This document shows positions 6,001 to 7,211 of a stretch of DNA of 7,211 nt, piece by piece; position 1 is the first letter of the stretch; each line of letters begins with the position of its first letter. This DNA is from VMCP01 sp964408945 (GTDB lineage Bacteria > Bacteroidota > Bacteroidia > NS11-12g > UBA955), in NCBI GenBank assembly GCA_964408945.1, contig CAYPBJ010000053.1:1-7211 (forward strand), read 5' to 3'. The notes beneath the pieces are model-generated. The model was not told the DNA's origin, made no database searches, and saw nothing but the letters and a program-made list of their open reading frames with translations. The translations under genes and the position numbers were made by a program.

Positions 6001-7211
6001 CACGTTTTGTTGTAATAAAACAGAAAAGCCACTTCAGGCGATTGGTGAGTAAGCCAATTTTCAAGTCGGGATTTAACCGTTTTTAACATCGATTGAACGG
6101 CTTTTTCATCGCCCATTTCATGAGCAATTCTGGCAGTTTGGATGAGGCGATTCATCACCTGTCCCTCGTTATAGGAGTCTGTCCAAGTGCTCAGTCCATC
6201 GTATTGGATGTTCTCAATTTTCTGCTTCAACAGAAGCGGATCAAACTTGGCGCTTCGGTTATTGACGTAAGGGAGGGTGGGTAAAATTCCTTTAAATGTG
6301 TGTTTTACGTTGAATTCATTTTGGGCAATCATCTTCATTTTGCCTCTGATACTTGCGTATTCAAAGTTGAGGTAATTGCCAGAGCTCAAAGTTGAATTGG
6401 CCCAATGATGGGGCAGTAGTCCAACCAAAGGCATGGAATCTTTTCCTTCATGCACTTTGCAACTGATCCTGAAGGCAGTGGTAACTTGGCTTTTTTGAGC
6501 ATCAAATTGCCAGTTTGCCTGAGTGTTTATGGGTTCAACGTAAGCAAATTTCTGAAAAGAATCGGCCAAGGCATTTAAATTGGTGCTATTTTGAGGCAGC
6601 ATCAACACCGACCAATAATTTTTATTGTTCAAGTTGGATGTAAAGATGCTTCCGTTTTTCGTCCACGTACTACCTTTAGGGCCATAAACCACGAAATCGG
6701 CGCCGTTATAGGCGTTTTCGATGATGATTTTTTCGTTGGATATGGTTGCTGTGCCCGTATTGATCTTGATTTGAGCCTTATTCGATGAGTCTTTTTGATA
6801 ATATACAAACGGCATTCCCATTCCCACAGTGGCTTGAAATCGCTGTGAACCGTTTTTCCACTCCATTGTGATGTGCCAGTCGCTGTAAGCCGAAATGTAT
6901 GGCGCGTTGTGATTGAGTGATTCCACCCCTACGGTGATGGGCTCAATATCAGATATCACTCCCCAAGGAATGTACGAAGTCACCAGTCCGCTATTGACTG
7001 TTTTCATGGTCAGCGGATAGTTAAACAGGTTGTCGCAATGGGCATTTTTCACTTTCGCCGACCACCAATCATTTGTAGGTACGGGTTTCTTTTTCAGCGA
7101 ATCAATCAGATATGGCGTACCCGATGGAAATCCGTTTCTTCCGGCCACATCGGTACCTGGAAACTGGGTGGTATAACTTCCATTTCCCACCTTAATGGTT
7201 TGGGCGTTGAC
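3006..7211 (-). CDS. Multi-modular GH81 endo-beta-1,3-glucanase with CBM6 and T9SS sorting domain (5' end outside window)
   Basis: Predicted to hydrolyse internal beta-1,3-glucosidic bonds (laminarin, curdlan, fungal or algal glucan) outside the cell. Numbering here counts the codon at 7188-7190 as residue 1. A GTG lies there, but the frame stays open to the right edge and reads VNAQTIK just before it, like the end of a signal peptide, so the true start is beyond the window. Modules: GH81 catalytic domain about 33-670 (PVPTNDWW at 36; DHHFHWGYF at 415; GHCWANGF at 473; QESTSE at 489). By GH81 family knowledge, Asp415 fits the general acid and Glu490/Glu494 the base pair of an inverting enzyme. 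Then a beta-rich tail to about 720, Ig-like about 735-801, CBM6 about 808-965 (IEAGHF at 819, GEWAEYTV at 872, Trp925), PKD-like about 970-1060, Ig-like about 1063-1155, an unassigned module about 1155-1310, and a T9SS type A sorting domain about 1325-1394 (VPNPAS, then DGLYLV, ending RILKSVE). All expected catalytic residues are present. The TAG stop is at 3006-3008. Confidence 0.95.
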   Translation of the reverse strand, partial: VNAQTIKVGNGSYTTQFPGTDVAGRNGFPSGTPYLIDSLKKKPVPTNDWWSAKVKNAHCDNLFNYPLTMKTVNSGLVTSYIPWGVISDIEPITVGVESLNHNAPYISAYSDWHITMEWKNGSQRFQATVGMGMPFVYYQKDSSNKAQIKINTGTATISNEKIIIENAYNGADFVVYGPKGSTWTKNGSIFTSNLNNKNYWSVLMLPQNSTNLNALADSFQKFAYVEPINTQANWQFDAQKSQVTTAFRISCKVHEGKDSMPLVGLLPHHWANSTLSSGNYLNFEYASIRGKMKMIAQNEFNVKHTFKGILPTLPYVNNRSAKFDPLLLKQKIENIQYDGLSTWTDSYNEGQVMNRLIQTARIAHEMGDEKAVQSMLKTVKSRLENWLTHQSPEVAFLFYYNKTWSSMIGYPAGHGQDNNINDHHFHWGYFIHAASFIEEFEPGWASKFGAMVNLLVRDAASPERNDSLFPYLRNFNPFTGHCWANGFASFPQGNDQESTSESMQFNSSLIHWGSITGNDQIRNLGIYLYTTEQSAIEEYWFDKNKRNFGSNQQYALVSRVWGNSYDNGTFWTSDIAASYGIELYPIHGGSLYLAHDTSYAKRLWAEMAKNTGILSNQANDNLWHDVYWKFLALTDAPRAIELYNSYPKRNLKFGISDAQTYHWLHSLNGLGRLQSNITANHPLAVAFKKDTQMIYVGKNYGKDTLKIDFSDGYQLVVPPRKLKTSLDLDGKALISTDFEQVYKGTDVTVRLDSVNFKPDSIQWFSGATLLGKDSSNVILKSLPTGKHTVFAKLFQNGNALFSNFLTIISGEQVPYNKAARAIPGTIEAGHFDEFEGGNGQGISYLDVNTENLGNFRTTESADASLNPNEGAILTWIESGEWAEYTVNIQKDGLYDLNIRYANGNNGTGGNLSLLLDDKTVASGIKFPSTAKWETYGTVSFKNIPLLSGRRVLRLSFEESGMNLGKFTFVRAADLPKKLPVAHAGGNKSVPTSQDSTSLDGSLSSSGFLGYLNYQWSQIYGPNKLNLTPSNEAKIKLLNLVKGVYKMRLTVSDSLNSDYQEVFIYVQDGGNMKPEISLSQPTNNGTYIIGQTIPIAASADDWDGKITHVNFWINNALTHSDSSAPFEFRKSMPLGTHQIFTVAYDDQGDSAVSSTHKFTVISIAGDWRLEPIAGAMAVGPNAGSLTWWNNSLADVNTRSCLFDDVYQISENGTFQNILGRQTWLEGWQNAGKETCGDAVAPHNGATAGSWTIDSISGEFVLNGKGQYLGLPKATNNGELGAGATEPDFRKYQITLNGNKLTAGINFGTGYWQFKFVKAAPSTGVVKNAEAAASIVPNPASQRIEIVNVLNVKGVKIFDPSGRLLLMSIEKNIDISALPDGLYLVVIETPTIQITSRILKSVE

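Noticed and set aside
7188..7190. GTG as the true start of the GH81 gene
   Set aside because: The frame is open to the window edge and the preceding codons read VNAQTIK, which looks like a signal peptide end, so the real start lies outside.

Overview
The window looks like a chromosomal segment from a member of the Bacteroidota. The main evidence is a large secreted polysaccharidase ending in a type IX secretion (T9SS) type A sorting domain. Supporting signs are a lipoprotein with a Bacteroidota-like lipobox, a perfect match to the Bacteroidota -7 promoter box (TAnnTTTG) ahead of one gene, starts without a clear Shine-Dalgarno sequence, and moderate to low GC. I cannot name the order or genus from the sequence alone.

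There are three genes. At the left edge, a leftward lipoprotein gene (1-928, its 3' end outside the window) encodes a lipid-anchored protein whose body reads like a beta-propeller. Divergent from it, a rightward gene (1112-3037) encodes a 641-residue exported protein that I do not recognise. A leftward gene fills the rest (3006-7211, its 5' end just outside the window). It encodes a multi-modular GH81 endo-beta-1,3-glucanase: catalytic domain, beta-rich tail, Ig-like domain, CBM6, PKD-like domain, Ig-like domain, an unassigned Trp/Cys-containing module, and the T9SS sorting domain. The last two genes converge and overlap by 32 bp at their 3' ends, so there is no room for a conventional terminator between them.

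The most unusual part is at 779-1072. Two separate arrays of degenerate 7-bp tandem repeats lie close together. One (779-855, 11 units, consensus GTCNGTA) is inside the lipoprotein reading frame, where it becomes a heptapeptide repeat in the linker just after the lipidated cysteine. The other (947-1072, 18 units, consensus TCGGGTN turning into CCCGGTA) fills most of the 183-bp divergent intergenic region, ending 6 bp from a candidate -7 box on each side. This second array reverses polarity near 1036, so its right half forms a long imperfect palindrome. Its left half carries six GGG runs spaced exactly 4 nt apart, a textbook G-quadruplex pattern. These arrays are the best candidates for something under-described: hypermutable or structured DNA that could vary the lipoprotein linker or frame and sit across both promoters.

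Functionally, the GH81 enzyme points to degradation of beta-1,3-glucan (laminarin, curdlan, or fungal or algal wall glucan) outside the cell or at its surface. No SusC/SusD pair or other polysaccharide-utilisation genes are visible, so the other two genes cannot be tied to glucan use from this window.
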